Part shown: positions 10,796-23,453 of the stretch, in pieces
Layout: every line of letters starts with the position of its first letter
How positions within the stretch are numbered: position 1 is the stretch's first letter
Assembly (NCBI RefSeq): GCF_040712315.1
Contig: NC_134013.1
Span: forward strand, 1,709,001 to 1,773,000
Source of the DNA: Castanea sativa
Taxonomy: Eukaryota > Streptophyta > Magnoliopsida > Fagales > Fagaceae
DNA: 64,000 nucleotides
Reading direction: 5' to 3'
Position numbers and translations under genes: made by a program
The notes under the pieces: generated by a model
Told to the model about the DNA's origin: nothing
What the model saw: only the letters and a program-made list of their open reading frames with translations
Database searches by the model: none

Positions 10796-13345
10796 CTAGG
10801 TTCTCCTCTCCTTGTCTATAAGCTCAGCCACCAACTCAGATTCAGTCTGCAGGGGTTTCGGGCTTACAACTTTAAAAGCCTCCGGTGTTGGAAGCCAACG
10901 GTCCTCCCAAATGCTTACCTTCTCCCCATTACCAATAACCCACTTGGAACCCCTTTCGACAATGGTTCTTGTTGCCATGATACTTCTCCAAGCATAGGAA
11001 GGCCGACTACCCAACTTTGCTTCGAAGAAGCTATTCTTCGCAAAGTATTTTGCTTTAAAAATTCTATGGACCAAAGAGTTCTGATTTTTCAGGATTCGCC
11101 AAGCTTGCTTAGCGAGGAGAGCTAAGTTGAAGGCTTTCAAATCCCTAAAACCCATGCCACCTTTTTCCTTTGTCGTGCACATCTTTTTCCATGAAAACCA
11201 AGCCATTTTCCTCTCCTTATCCTTCTGCCCCCACCAAAAATTTCTCATCATGGAGTTTAGCTCATTGCAAAGTGAGTCCGAAAGCTTGAAGCAACTCATT
11301 GTGTACGTAGGTGTAGCTTGAGCCACGGCCTTAATGAGAACCTCTCGTCCAGCGTTTGATAACAATTTGCTCTTCCATCCAGTTATATGCCTTCCAACTT
11401 GGTCTTTTATTCGATTGAAGGCTTTCCTTTTCCCCTTCCCAATTAAAGGAGGCAAGCCTAGATACTTCTCATGGTGTTGGATGATTTGGGCCCCAAATTT
11501 TTGCTTCACATATTCTTGAGTTTCCCATGGTGTGTTTTTACTAAAAAAGAGGGAAGTTTTCCCTTTGTTGAGCTTCTGCCCTGATTCCACCTCATAATCC
11601 TCCAAAACTTTAATAACTCTATCACACTCTTCAGTGGATGCTCTACAGAACACAAGGCTGTCATCCGCAAACAAAAGGTGGGAAATTCGGGGAGCTTTGC
11701 TACTTACAGCCACCCCCTTCAAGGTACCATCTCTCTCTCCCTTTTTGAGCATAGCAGATAAGCCCTCGACACATAACAAAAAGAGATAAGGGGAGATAGG
11801 GTCCCCCTGTCTCAGCCCTCTAGTTGGAATGATTTTCCTTTTCGCCTCCCCATTTATTAACACCGAATACTCCACCGAACGCACACACATCAACATGAGA
11901 GAAATCCACCTTTCCTTAAAGCCCATCCTCCTCATCATGGCCTCTAAATACGCCCATTCTACCCTATCGTAGGCTTTGCTCATATCGAGCTTAACCGCCA
12001 TGAAAGCTTCCTTCCCCTTTCTCTTTTGATTTATATTGTGCATCATTTCAAATGCCACCAAGATTTTGTCCGAAATAAGCCTACTTGGAATAAAGGCACT
12101 TTGGGACTCATCAATGATCTCATTAAGGATATTTTTTAGCCTAGTTGCAAGCACTTTCAATATCAGTTTGTAAATAACATTACACAAACTGATAGGTAAG
12201 TACTTCGAAACTTTTTGGCGGGATTTCACCATGGGAATAAGGTAGATATATGTTTCATTCATACCACAGGGCATAATACCAGAATTGAGAGACTCTAAGA
12301 CACATTTAATCACATCAGGGCCTAAAATTTCCCAATATTGTTGGAAAAAGATACGGGACATACCGTCTGGCCCGGATGCTTTTGTGGGATGCATCTGGTT
12401 GAGAGCTCGCCTGACTTCCTCCACCTTGAATTCCTCCAACAGTTTCTCATTCATATCCTGCGTAACTCTTTGGTTGACAGCACTCAGACTTGCATCGAAA
12501 TTAGACGGGTGATCTGACCTGTAAATTGTCTCAAAATATTCAAGGATGGTCTTTTCAACATCGTCCTGATTTTCCAGCCAAGTTCCTTCTATGCTCTGTA
12601 TACCAGCTATTCTATTTCGCCAACGTCTCTGCCTTGCCGTGGCATGGAAAAATTTGGTATTGCGATCTCCCCACTTAATCCATGAAGCTCTAAACCTTTG
12701 ATTCCACATAATCTCCTCTCTGGTCAGCATTTCATTAATTTCTTTTCTCAACTCTAGAATCTCCTCTGCCTTCTCATGTAGACAATTAAGGCCCTCAAGT
12801 TGTTGCAGTCTATCCTGCTTTTGTTTCAGAACTTTATTTACGTTTCCAAAGAGTCTCCAATTCCAACCTTGGAGGCTCACTTGACATCTCCTCAACTTGT
12901 CCATGATGCTATAACCTAAATCCCCACGGTATGGGTCCCAAGCCCCTTCAACCACTTCCTTACAACCTTCCTCCCTTACCCACATAGCCTCAAATTGAAA
13001 GCGCTTCTTTACAGGTTTTCTAGGATGCTCATTTTTCAGAAATAATGTAAGTAAACAGTGATCAGAGCTAGACATGGACCTGTGATGTACTCTGGTTTCT
13101 GGGTAGAGCTCCGACCAGCACGAATTTGCAACCATTCTGTCAAGTCTGAGTAGTGTTCTTTGTTCCCCCAACTGCCCATTGCACCACGTGAATCGTTGTC
13201 CAACAAAGCCCAAGTCAAAGAGACCGCATCTACTCAGGCATTCCCAAAATCCCTCCATTTGTTTAAAATCCCTTCCCATCCAACCAAGCTTCTCGTTTTG
13301 ATGCGTAATTTCGTTGAAATCGCCAAAAACGACCCACGACATCAT
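10796..13345 (-). pseudogene. LINE endonuclease end and reverse transcriptase
   Basis: An 849-codon open frame. Residues about 1-100 are the C-terminal part of the endonuclease/exonuclease/phosphatase domain (WVVFGDFNEI, then SSDHCLL with the Ser-Asp-His signature). Residues about 330-600 are the reverse transcriptase, with PISLCN, KLDMSKAYDRVEW and the catalytic FADDSLVF. The tail (NFWWGQKDKERKMAW, WEDRWLP) is typical of plant LINE ORF2 before the zinc knuckle. An in-frame TGA lies just before the first Met, and the sequence upstream of it still reads as endonuclease (WKLLEALKNQ), so the Met is not a native start. Confidence 0.92.
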
Positions 13346-16300
13346 TCATTGATTCTTCAGAGCCTCAAGGAGCTTCCATGATGTTTGGGAAGATTTTTTT
13401 TTTTTTATAACAGTTTTTTTTTGGGAGATATTATCTCCAGCAAAGTATGTATTATTTGAGTAATACTAGAGATACAAATTTTTTTTATAAAAAGTTTTAC
13501 AAACTGCTGATGTAGTAAGTGATTATTGGTAAATGAAAAAGTGATGATAATGGTGGGCTTAGATGAAAACCAGTAAGAAGTTGATTACATTAACAGTTTG
13601 TAAAAATGTTGTAAAATAGTTTGTGGCTGTAGCATTACTTGTATTATTTTGTTAAAACGTCTTCCCAATCACCTAAAAAGATCTTGTCACCATGTCTCTA
13701 TTCTAATGCTGCCACCAAAAAAAGGAAGAAGAAAGCATCCAACATGCAAGTTTGTTCCAAGAGATTTCGTGATTTTTAAACAACAAAAATTTTCAATTTT
13801 AAATAATTGAAATCTTGCAACTAGTTAATAAAAATGTTCATGTTGAAAATTTTCCTTTTTTTAAATTATATTGATTTTTTTTTTTTTTTTGTGATGCTTG
13901 TGAACCAGACTGCATATCTTCTTGCAACTGGAGATAGTTATATTGGTGCTAGAGGAATTATAAATGGCTGGAGTCCAAGAGTTCAATCTGACGAATACAC
14001 TACTGCTCAAATTTGGCTTAAAAATGGCCCTGGCGATACTTTTGAAAGTATTGAAGCAGGCTGGATGGTTGGTTCATTAACCAAAACATTAACCCCATTT
14101 TCCAGCACATATTTAATACACATGGTATTAGTTACATTTTCCCCCCCTCAAAATTTGGTAATACTGTTTTCTGTTTTTCTAGGTCAACCCTAAGTTATTC
14201 ACTGATGCTCAACCTCGAATATTTATACGATGGACTGTAAGTACATTCTTACTAAACCAAAGAGGGGAAATTGCAATCTCAATTATATTTTGATACTTCG
14301 TGTGAGTTTTCCTAAAGAGTCATGTAGTTCAATTAGTATTTTGTGGTGTTTTCAATGAAGACATTCCACATTTGAATCCCCCTCCCCGTTTTGACTATCA
14401 AATTTTTCCAAAAATAAAAATTTGAATTTTAGATATACAACAAATACAATTATGCCACACTAACAGTCTTAGTTTTACTCTGGAAACAAATATTAATTAG
14501 CTAAGAAAATATTTTAATTTATTTGTTTATTCTTTTTGTACTTTTTTTGCTTCGCTGGATGGGTATCAGAAGGCAGGATGCATTAACCACATTTGCTCTG
14601 GGTTTGTACAAACAAGCCAATATTATGGATTAGGTTCTGCTCTTCAACCTATATCACAAAAAGGAGGAAAACAATTTGAGGTTGACGTCCGAATTAACCA
14701 GGTAAAAAATATGAATGAACCTCCTCTCTCTCTAAACGTACCAACATCATGTACTATATCCAGTATATTGTGTCGTAGAAGTTATGGTTGCTCCTAGTAT
14801 CTTTCATCTCCTTGCAATAAATGGTTACTCTCTCTTGCTAAGAGGTAGTTACCCTTAAAATAAAGAATTTTAAACGGACTCCTTGCACGCACGTTCTTGC
14901 AAAAAGAAGGGAGGAAAAAAAAGAAACCATTGTACGCACATACTAATTAGTAATTAATGCAATGCATAGAAATTTTGTTGACATAATATGATTTTTTTTT
15001 CTATCTTTTATCTTATGTTTAAATATGAAATTTGATAACTATAAGAGTTATTAACATGAATTTATTATAATTGTATCCGCATATGAAACTTTATATTTTT
15101 GTATTATATATTTAACTAAACTATGGTGTCAAGATTCTAATAGATGGTTTAGATATGAATAAAATTAAATTCAATTATATATGTGTGTGTATAAATATAT
15201 ATTAAAAAAAGAAGATCAAAAAAGTTAGAATATAAAACTCTTTATTAAATAAAGCTAAGAGCTTTATAGTTCAAGTAGCATTTCCTGATAATTCCAATTG
15301 AGATGTTCAAATCCTCCCACTCCTAATTGTAGAATTATAAAATAAATAATGAAAAAAGATTTGATCACATAAATGTAGGGATAGAGTTTTTTGTTTTTGA
15401 GAAACTAGGGGATAGAGTTTGTGCTCGACTTGTGTGTACAATTCTTATGCATAAATATACCATTTTTCCCGTTTCTCTTTGAGTAGATGATGATATGTAA
15501 TGGTTTGTATAAAATCCAATGTTTTGTTTTAGGATCCAAATCAGAGAAGATGGTGGCTGTCACTTAAAGATGATGTGATAGGGTATTGGCCCTTTGAAAT
15601 CTTTAGTTATTTGCAAAAGAAAGCCCTATTTGTTCGATGGGGAGGGGATGTTTATAGCAAAAACGTTAAGGGAGTCAAACCCCACACTACAACAGCCATG
15701 GGGAGTGGAGATTTTGCATCTGGTTTGTTCAAAGTAGCATGTTACATTTATAACGTTAGAATCGTGGATGACTCTCTCCAGTTGAAGTACCCTGAATGGG
15801 TACATACTGATTCCGAGGAACCCAATTGCTACAGCGCTCTTAATTACCAAAAGAATCCTGCACTTGAGCCGTATTTCTACTTTGGAGGTCCTGGTCGAGG
15901 TCCTAATTGTCCATGAGAGCAAGAAGATATGTTTATGTCAACATTTTCTACTAGCTAGCAATAACACCTCTAAAACTTAGTTGATGCCTTCTTCTACATA
16001 AAAGGTCTGGATAATTATATCCGTAACTGTGTGTCTATTTGGCATTAAGCAAACTGGTTTTTGCTTTTAATCTCAGCATTCTATATATATATATAAAAAC
16101 TTGTTTGAAGATAAGCTAACTTACCAAGAGCCTTATAGACTACATCTCGATTAACATCTTCTGGTATTTTTCACAAATAACTTTTATCTCCTTTCTTTCT
16201 TTGAGAAGATGATAACTTTTATCTATTTGTTTCACCTTAGCAAATAAGTTACCAAAGACGGTAGGATACCAAACATAAACACTGTATGAGTTTGAATGAG

Positions 16301-16493
16301 TCTCTATAATCGTCATTTAGAAAATCATATATATATAAAAATTAGGTCCTAAAAGCTAGTCATTTAGAATTACACTAATGCGCGCTTTTGTTTACAACTT
16401 TTGAAGGATAGGTCCGATAGGATACCATCAAAAACTGTGCAACACTTTATAATTAAAAGAATTAGTGCTTTCCTTCTCTAGGCCAAACTGACC

Positions 16494-16500
16494 TATAAAT
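16494..16500 (+). promoter_or_regulatory. TATA box of neprosin gene B
   Basis: TATAAAT lies 71 bp upstream of the ATG, in the leader conserved with A, C and D. The upstream flank (GAATTAGTGCTTTCC) is the empty site for the promoter MITE present at A and C. Confidence 0.55.
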
Positions 16501-17345
16501 CTCCCACAGTTTCTTGCTACTCTCCTTATGTACAATTTGTTTGTTTGAGAGAGACAGAGAGAGTATGGGGAAAAGAATTACTCCAATGCCTTTTGTTTGT
16601 GATATTTTTGCTTGTCTTGAGTAGTGTACATTTAAAAGCAAAAGCTATATGAACTTTATCAGAAGTTGATAGAAAATTGAAGCTTCTCAACAAGCCAGCA
16701 ATCAAGAGTATTAAGGTATTTTTTTTGCTACCAAACTTTCTGCTATCCTCCTATACTAAGAAGGAAAGACACCGCAAGTTCCAATAAGCTTAGTTGGTAA
16801 AATCTCTTATCATCAAATAAAAGATTTAGGATTTAAAGCCTGCCTATACTAAAAACTAATTAATATCTTAGCTTGATAATTAAAAACAATTATTAAGGAA
16901 TGATTGCAATAAGTTGAAATTATGTTATATTTATCAAAAAAGGGAAAAAAAAAAAAACCCATAGATGCTCTAATATTTTCAGTGTCTGTGATCAAAAGTG
17001 CATGTTCTTTTTGTATTAGGAGGAAAATAATATTTAATTTTGATTTTAGATATATTTCTAAGTGTTTGGATAATTATTATTTATTTTATAATTTTATAAT
17101 AAACATAAAAAATGCCTATAAATGACTAAAATCTATCTGATGACGTGTGTGTATATATATATATATATATATTTTTTTTTTTTCTTTTTTCTTTTTTTGG
17201 AGGAACTCTAATGACATATATTTAAGTAATTGTGATATCCCCACTGTCTCATATTCTAGTTTTTTAAGAATTATTTTATCTCATGTCATGTCATGTTAGT
17301 ATCCATGTCCATGCTTCTGCTCTACATACCTATTATAAACATTTA

Positions 17346-17691
17346 GGGCATGTTTGCTATGTGGTAATAGATCTCATAATGAAATGGTTATTTTGTAATA
17401 ACTATTTGATTATTTGATTGCATATTTATTACATGAAATAATTATCACTTAGAAATAGATACTACTTAAATTGAGGAATAGATATTCCTCTTTGAAGATA
17501 GTTATTCCTTCGTAGGTGTAACAACTTTTGAAATTAATATATTTACAAAAATATAAACTTTCCATAGGCATCATCTTTTACAAGATTTCTGTTTATCACA
17601 ACTAATTTTATAACCAAATGTATCAATAGAAATAGTTGTTCTAATACAGCATATTTTTTATTCTCAATAATAAAGATTAATATTCCTTATT

Positions 17692-17779
<88 letters not shown>

Positions 17780-17821
17780 ATATTTTTATCGCAAACTCCA
17801 TTTAATGTACCAAACATGCCC
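17346..17821. mobile_element. Tourist-like MITE in intron 1 of gene B
   Basis: The left end is GGGCATGTTTGCTATG and the right end is CCAAACATGCCC. It is orthologous in position to the copies in A, C and D. Its interior has been expanded by a long GA microsatellite. Confidence 0.75.
17695..17776. repeat. (GA)41 microsatellite
   Basis: About 82 bp of uninterrupted GA dinucleotides inside the intron-1 MITE of gene B. The corresponding site in gene D has only a short A-run near 46,928, so the expansion is specific to this copy. Confidence 0.97.
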
Positions 17822-19242
17822 TAAATTATTCGTCTAACCTCACTCTCTCAAGTAGGTTTCGGCCAAAAGAAAATTACTTTGGACAGTTCCATGAATTTCC
17901 TTAATTTCTAACCTCTGCCAAGATTTGGCTCAACCCTCCATTTCACAAGTTTTCTTCTAAATCATGACATTTGAACACTATGCATCTCAAAGTGAAATCC
18001 TCCATAGGAAAAATCTCATTCAGAGATGTACCCCATGTGGCAGAAATTAATGAGGCCCGACAACATTGAAATATCTTTCAATTTTTTTTTTATTTTAGAT
18101 TAGATGTTGTACCCTGGAGCAAATCATATCTTACGGTAGAATGTGGCAGAGATTATGAATGTCAATAGGTCATATATCTGGGGGAAAAAATGTCAATAGG
18201 CCAAATTTTCTATAAAAATTATATTGTACTGAGCGTATAGTTTGTTTAATGATCATAAACCATGATGTGGTATAAAGGTTAAATATGGCATTGAAGTGAC
18301 AAAATGCAGACCGAAAGTCGTCTTGTTGATTAAAGTCTTAAGCATGGCATTTCATGCATGTTAGTGTTACAGATTTTTGGTATTATTAAGATTATATTTA
18401 ATTTCCTAGATTTGATAGTGTACAAATTCTCTTGTCATTTGAAATTTTAAATGACATAGCACAAAATACACCTTTAAATTTTTAATATTTAATATAAACC
18501 ATAAATAGATCCATTTTAAATGGAGAAGATTATAATGCTATTAACCAAGTATTGCAAAGCACTACCTTAGAAGATTTGCTTTTGCATTTTTGTTGCCTTG
18601 TTGGTAAGTGATGTACTTCAATTACAAAGGAATAAAGCTTTCTATCTTTAAAATAAAAACAAGGAGAAGAAAGGATTGCTAATTATTTGTGGTTATTATA
18701 GAGTGAAGATGGAGATATTATTGATTGTGTTGACATCTACAAGCAACTTGCTTTTGATCATCCCACATTAAGGAACCATACAATTGAGGTACATATACTT
18801 TCATAACCTCATTCTCTCTCCATATAACATTATTTATTCAAAAGATACTTATATGTGTGTCTGATGCAACAAAATGAACTTATTGGTGAAGTTATAATAG
18901 AAACTCTAGGGCATCTAAAATTCTTAACCCCATCAATGCACTTCCAGAATTGGACTCCATTGTATATATTATACTTAACTAAACTTGTATCCATACTCAC
19001 TATATAATATAAGAGAAATCTTATGCCACGACTCTAATACGATTGATTGTGAATGGTAGAAATAAAAAAAATTGTGGGCTTATGTGAAAGTAATATTTCA
19101 CCACTCACATCAATTATTTCAACAAGTTATGACAAAATGTGTCATTGTAGAAGAACTCATAGTATAATGCTTTGTGTAATTTGCAGATGAAACCAAATAT
19201 TATTTTTCCACCTAATACAACTGCTAAAAAGGAGTCATCTTT

Positions 19243-19941
19243 AGTTTCCAATCTTTTCATTGTATGTTAATGTGGTTCCAAATGTTTTAAATGTATTATT
19301 TTAGTCCCTACTTTTTTTGGATATTGTGTCAAATTGATCCTTCCAGATAAGTGACAGATAGAAAATACTGATGTGGTTAACAATTAAAATAAAAAATAAT
19401 TTTTTTTGCCAACTCAAATGTCCTCGTTCAAAAGAGAGTTTGTGTATGTTCTAATTAGCTAAACTAATAAAATTTCTTTTTATCAAATAAGAGATCTAAG
19501 ATTTGAACCCCACCTACACCCAAAAAACGATTAATGTTTTAACTTGATAATAGAAACATTCATTATGAAACAGACAATATATGTTGAAATTTTATTGTAT
19601 CTAAAAAAAAAAAAAAGAGTTTGCTATGGAGTTTCTCATAAATTTTGTTTGTGATACAACAAATATTGAATTGTACAAGTAACAATTAAGGAGAATTCCA
19701 AACTTTGTGTATTCAGCCTTTTTTTTTTTTTTTTTGAGAAGATGTCGTAAATAACTTAATATTAATAGATAAATATACTATGAAAAGACACAAATGAAAA
19801 TGCATTATTGAAAAGTTACCATTGAAGAGTCACAGGACTCAACCTTCAAAACATTATCAAAATGAATGTGCATCCTCTATCTCAAGGTCTCTGTCCCAGT
19901 CCCTGCTCCACCACTCAACAAATGACATGCGCGTCTACTTA
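19243..19941. other. Unassigned sequence replacing the 3' half of gene B
   Basis: No gene. It contains T-runs and a block at 19,866-19,927 whose reverse complement recurs at 31,042-31,107. It lies between the truncated exon 3 of B and the left end of the MITE at 19,942. Confidence 0.5.
19866..19927 (+). repeat. Left arm of a distant inverted repeat
   Basis: About 62 bp containing CTCAAGGTCTCTGTCCCAGT. Its reverse complement, at roughly 88 percent identity by eye, is at 31,042-31,107. The pair brackets the whole nested transposon block between genes B and C. Confidence 0.8.
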
Positions 19942-19961
19942 GGGTACGTTTGGTACACTGA

Positions 19962-20157
19962 GGGTCTATTTGGTAACCACTTATTTTGCTGAAACTGAAA
20001 ACTTTTTGCTAAAAGTAATGTAGATTACGGTAAAAGTTAGCTGAAATAGTATAGTGAGACCGATGAATAGTACCAAAAAGTGCAGTGGGGCCCATGAATA
20101 GTAGCAAAAATAAGTTTAATAGTAAAATAAGTTGCCTTTTTAAGCTGGAGTCAAATG
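19962..20157. mobile_element. hAT-like MITE nested in the Tourist-like MITE
   Basis: It begins GGGTCTATTTGGTAACCACT and carries the tract GTGGGGCCCATGAATAGTAG, which I recognise from a widespread plant hAT-type MITE family. Flanking 8-mers TACACTGA and CACACTGA differ at one base, consistent with the 8-bp duplication of hAT elements. Confidence 0.65.
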
Positions 20158-20240
20158 CACACTGAATGTAGATTACATTAAAAATAGTAATATTTATTAC
20201 CAAGAATAAAAGACATTGTAATGGAATAACTATTATTATC

Positions 20241-21051
20241 TGTTGGTGCAAACACAATAATAATGTAAATAACACAAAAGATAAACTAAATAATACTTCT
20301 GAATATTATTAATTTAAAGAGAAAAATTACATAACACAATTTGGATTGAGGCGTGGCACTCACTCTCTTTAAGGAGATTCAAGCCTTTGGTTGGCTAAAC
20401 TTTGTAACCGGTGCAGACCTTCTCTGACTTGTCCCCCCTAGGATACAACAACCCAACAAGTGTTGTATGGCTAGAACAACCTCTGCACAAAGTGTTCAAG
20501 CCCAAAACTCCACTAAAAAGAACACCCTTCCTTGCCAAGAACCTCTCTATTTTTTTAGTGTATATTGCAGTCACTTGGATTGGGTCTGAATGAGTCTATC
20601 TATAGGCTCAATGAGCCTCACAAAATAACTACCCAAATTAATTTGGTTAATTAGGTCCATTATTCTGATGTAGTGTGTGTCACAAGATTAATTGCTGGAT
20701 ATTAATCTGATGGGCTAGAGTTACACAATTAAAGGTGAGATAAGGAGTTTTTGAAGAATGAATAAGCCCAAATGGATAGTCCATTAAGTGGGTTAATGAC
20801 TCTTCATATTTCATAATAAAAACTAAGTATTAACTTGGGCCAATATCTGAGTCAATTCATATTAGCCCATTAATCACCAGAATTAAAAGGAATAAAAAAG
20901 TCTCTCTCCTTTTCAATGTGGGATTAAACATTTTCAATGTGGGATTAAATATTTTCACTAACTCTTCATCTTCTATATTCACTCTCACATCTTTACATTT
21001 ATGTTGTAATATTTATTCATTTTAATTAATTAATATTAAAATGCTCCAACA
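20241..21051 (-). repeat. 3' LTR of copia element 1
   Basis: Starts TGTTGGTGCAAAC and ends GCTCCAACA. It is followed inward by a polypurine tract, which reads AGTGGGGGAT on the minus strand against the LTR; this fixes the element's orientation as minus. It matches the other LTR at 29,180-30,082 over nearly its whole length. Confidence 0.85.
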
Positions 21052-22640
21052 ATCCCCCACTCATTTTAATATTAAAATTTTTAGTTAAAGAGAGATTATC
21101 GGGGCAAAGACGGGTCACTATGCATCATGAAGGTGTGCTCTGCATTGAACCTTCACTTAGTAAAACAACGATCTCAACTCCAAAGTCGTAGTGGTCTTTG
21201 ACTTGAACTAGGACTGCTTTAGGAAAATTAAGCGTCACTGCTTACACATAACAACCTACATATTGACATGAGCTTTTATAGCTAGCACTTTACGGCTGTG
21301 TGCCAGTTTCATGAGTGTATTTGAGATTAAGTCCATATCTCATAGGGAGCGGCTCCACCCTCACAGTCACATAGGTGAAATTTTGTCAATGGCACTCTTA
21401 TAATTCTGACACCCCGCTCATACGAGTTACAAATTTCATTAAGAGTTTTTTACTCAACCTCTCCACATTATAAGATAAATGCACTTACATCATAGGGATG
21501 AACAATTGAAAAAATTATTTACAAAATAAATAATTAAAAAAATAAATAGTGCATTTCTTACGACCATTGTATGATTCGTTTTTCTCATTGAACCCAATTC
21601 TCAAGATCTCTGGTTCTTCGGTTAGGTATCCTCATGCATGACTCATGATTCTACGGACTTTAGTCCCATCCCCCTCGATGTATTCCAAACCTTATCTTTT
21701 GCCACAAGCCTTGGTAAATGATTATGCAAGATTATCATTAGATTTAATATAATTCATAGTTATGATGCCACTACTCAAATAAGATCGCATGGTACTGTGC
21801 TTTCTTGTTATAGGTCTAGATTTACCATTGTAGTAACCGTTTTTAACTCTACCAATTGCAGCAGTGCTATCACAATGAATTAATATAGGTAGAATTGGTT
21901 TTCCCAAAGTGGAATTTTATATAACAAATCTCTAAGTCAATTTGCCTCTTCAATAGCTGAAGCTAATGCTATTAATTCAGCTTCCATTGTTGAAATAGCA
22001 ATTATTGTTTGCTTTTTAGATTTCCAACAAATAGCACCACTACCTAAGATAAAAATATAACCAATGGTAGAAAGAGAATCATCTGACAAAGTATTCCAAT
22101 TGGCATCACTAAAAGTTTCAATCACAGTAAGATACTTTTTATAAAATAAACCATAACTTTTGATACCAATTAAATATCTCTTGACTCGCTCAATAGCTAG
22201 CCAATGATCTCTACTAAGCTTGCTAGTAAATCTGCTAGACACTTCTACTGCATATGCAATGTCAGGTCTAGTATAATCAGTAGCATAACGGCAAACTGCC
22301 AATGATACTAGCATAATCCTTTTGATTAAAAATCTCATCATCATTATTCATAGGAAATAAATGAACACTAGAATCAAAAGGAGTAGCTACACTTTTGTGA
22401 TCATGAAAATTATATTTTCTCAACATAATGTGATTGGTCAAGAAATATTCCATCACATGTTTTTGTAATTTTCATGTTCAAAATAAAATTAGCCTTACCA
22501 AGATCTTTCATATCAAAATGACTTTTAAGCATATTTTATTGTCTCATTTATAACATGCATATTTGAGCCAAAAATCAACATATCATCCACATGGAGTCTA
22601 ATAATAATATGTAAATTATTCTATGATTTAGAATAAATAC

Positions 22641-23453
22641 TGTAAGGTCACAATTTGTACCTAAGCCCAATAGTAGAAAGGGTATAGACCCAAAGAGCCC
22701 AATACAATAAATTTGTAGAGAGTGGGTTCTAAATCTAGTTGCTTATGGGCTTAGTTAACAATAGTAGTGGCTCAAGATCACAAAACAATATTGATGGACT
22801 AGTTGTATGATGAAAAATTGTCCTCGGACTCAAGCCGATGAGCTAGTTCTTATATTTCTTTCTTCTTAAAGGAAGATTACAAAAATATCCAGTCTACAGT
22901 GTTTTCTTTATTTCTCTCCGATTCCCTTTCCTGAATGTCTCCCCCTCCTTTTATATCATCCTTCTTCCTCTTTACATCCTCCACGTATGGATCAGATTAT
23001 TGGTTTGGATACTTGTTCCATCAGCTCTTCCCTAAAGTCTTTAGAAGTAGTTGTAAGGCTAAACTTGGATGCTCAGGCATCACTTTCTCATTAATGCGGC
23101 CAGTGGGTTAACTGCAGAGTATTTAATGCGGTGACAATAGCTTTATCTTGGATATTTCATAGCCCTTCTTCCTATCCTATACGTCCACCATGCATACCCT
23201 TACTTACAGGATCTCTTAGAACATTGCTTTTGGATGATGAGTAACACTTTCCTACCTTGGCTTTATTTAGCTGAAGAAGGATTCCTCCTTGGACCACCTT
23301 CCGGGATGATCTTGATCAGACTTTACCTCCTTACTCACCAACACGGCCTCTTGGGTCAATATTGCCTCATCCTCAGACCATTTAATGTCCTTGGATTGGG
23401 CCTCTGGCCCAATAGGCACATACACATGTAATATTGGATTTACTGTCCCTACA
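22641..23453. mobile_element. Solo LTR inserted in the copia 1 reverse transcriptase
   Basis: An 813-bp unit beginning TGTAAGGTCACAATTTG and ending TGTCCCTACA, flanked by AATAC and TATAC (four of five bases). Copia reading resumes across the junction (CIY on one side, SKS on the other). It contains no coding sequence; the short open frames on both strands at 23,234-23,518 are chance. LTR ends without an internal region indicate LTR-LTR recombination. Confidence 0.8.

Larger units (their letters stand above)
9566..13378 (-). mobile_element. 5'-truncated L1-type LINE in the intron between exons 3 and 4 of gene A
   Basis: The element runs on the minus strand. Its poly(A) tail is the T-run at 9,566-9,578, and its 5' end is cut inside the endonuclease near 13,378. 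In order it carries the end of the endonuclease domain, reverse transcriptase, a zf-RVT zinc knuckle and an RNase H domain, the arrangement of plant L1-type non-LTR elements. ORF1 and the N-terminal endonuclease are absent. Genes C and D keep about 110 bp of intron (35,456-35,566 in C) that is missing at the insertion point in A, and I see no target duplication, so the insertion appears to have deleted target DNA. Confidence 0.9.
6203..15916 (+). pseudogene. Neprosin-domain gene copy A (secreted glutamic-peptidase-like), probably defective
   Basis: Seven exons: 6,203-6,351; 8,382-8,468; 9,055-9,357; 13,909-14,067; 14,183-14,236; 14,570-14,701; 15,533-15,916. Exon 1 should encode a signal peptide, exons 2-3 the neprosin activation-peptide domain (DUF4409; [37 protein letters not shown]), and exons 4-7 the neprosin domain (DUF239; SIEAGWM, CSGFVQT, HTTTAMGSG, YFGGPGRGPNCP). 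Family members are secreted proteins; Nepenthes neprosin is a prolyl-cutting glutamic peptidase. Lesions: one A is missing from the A-run after ATGGGG, so the signal peptide hits TGA at codon 7; the exon 1 donor is GC instead of GT; and the exon 6 acceptor AG is CG, although the next AG (14,568-14,569) keeps frame and drops LDGYQ. Where I expect the second catalytic Glu the protein has Asp (WGGDVYS). The homopolymer indel could be a sequencing error. A LINE fills the intron between exons 3 and 4. Confidence 0.85.
16565..19242 (+). pseudogene. Neprosin-domain gene copy B, truncated in exon 3
   Basis: Exon 1 is 16,565-16,715 and exon 2 is 18,702-18,788 ([20 protein letters not shown]). Exon 3 begins after TTTGCAG at 19,187 but homology to gene D stops near 19,242, after KKESS. 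Exons 4-7 are absent; unrelated sequence and a nest of transposons follow. Exon 1 has one extra base in the signal-peptide region (CCAATGCC against the shorter run in D), which leads to an early TAG, and later a TGA where the other copies read on. B begins only about 650 bp after the stop codon of A. Its closest relative in the window is D, as shown by the shared MKPNIIFP start of exon 3 and shared intron sequence. No functional product is expected. Confidence 0.9.
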
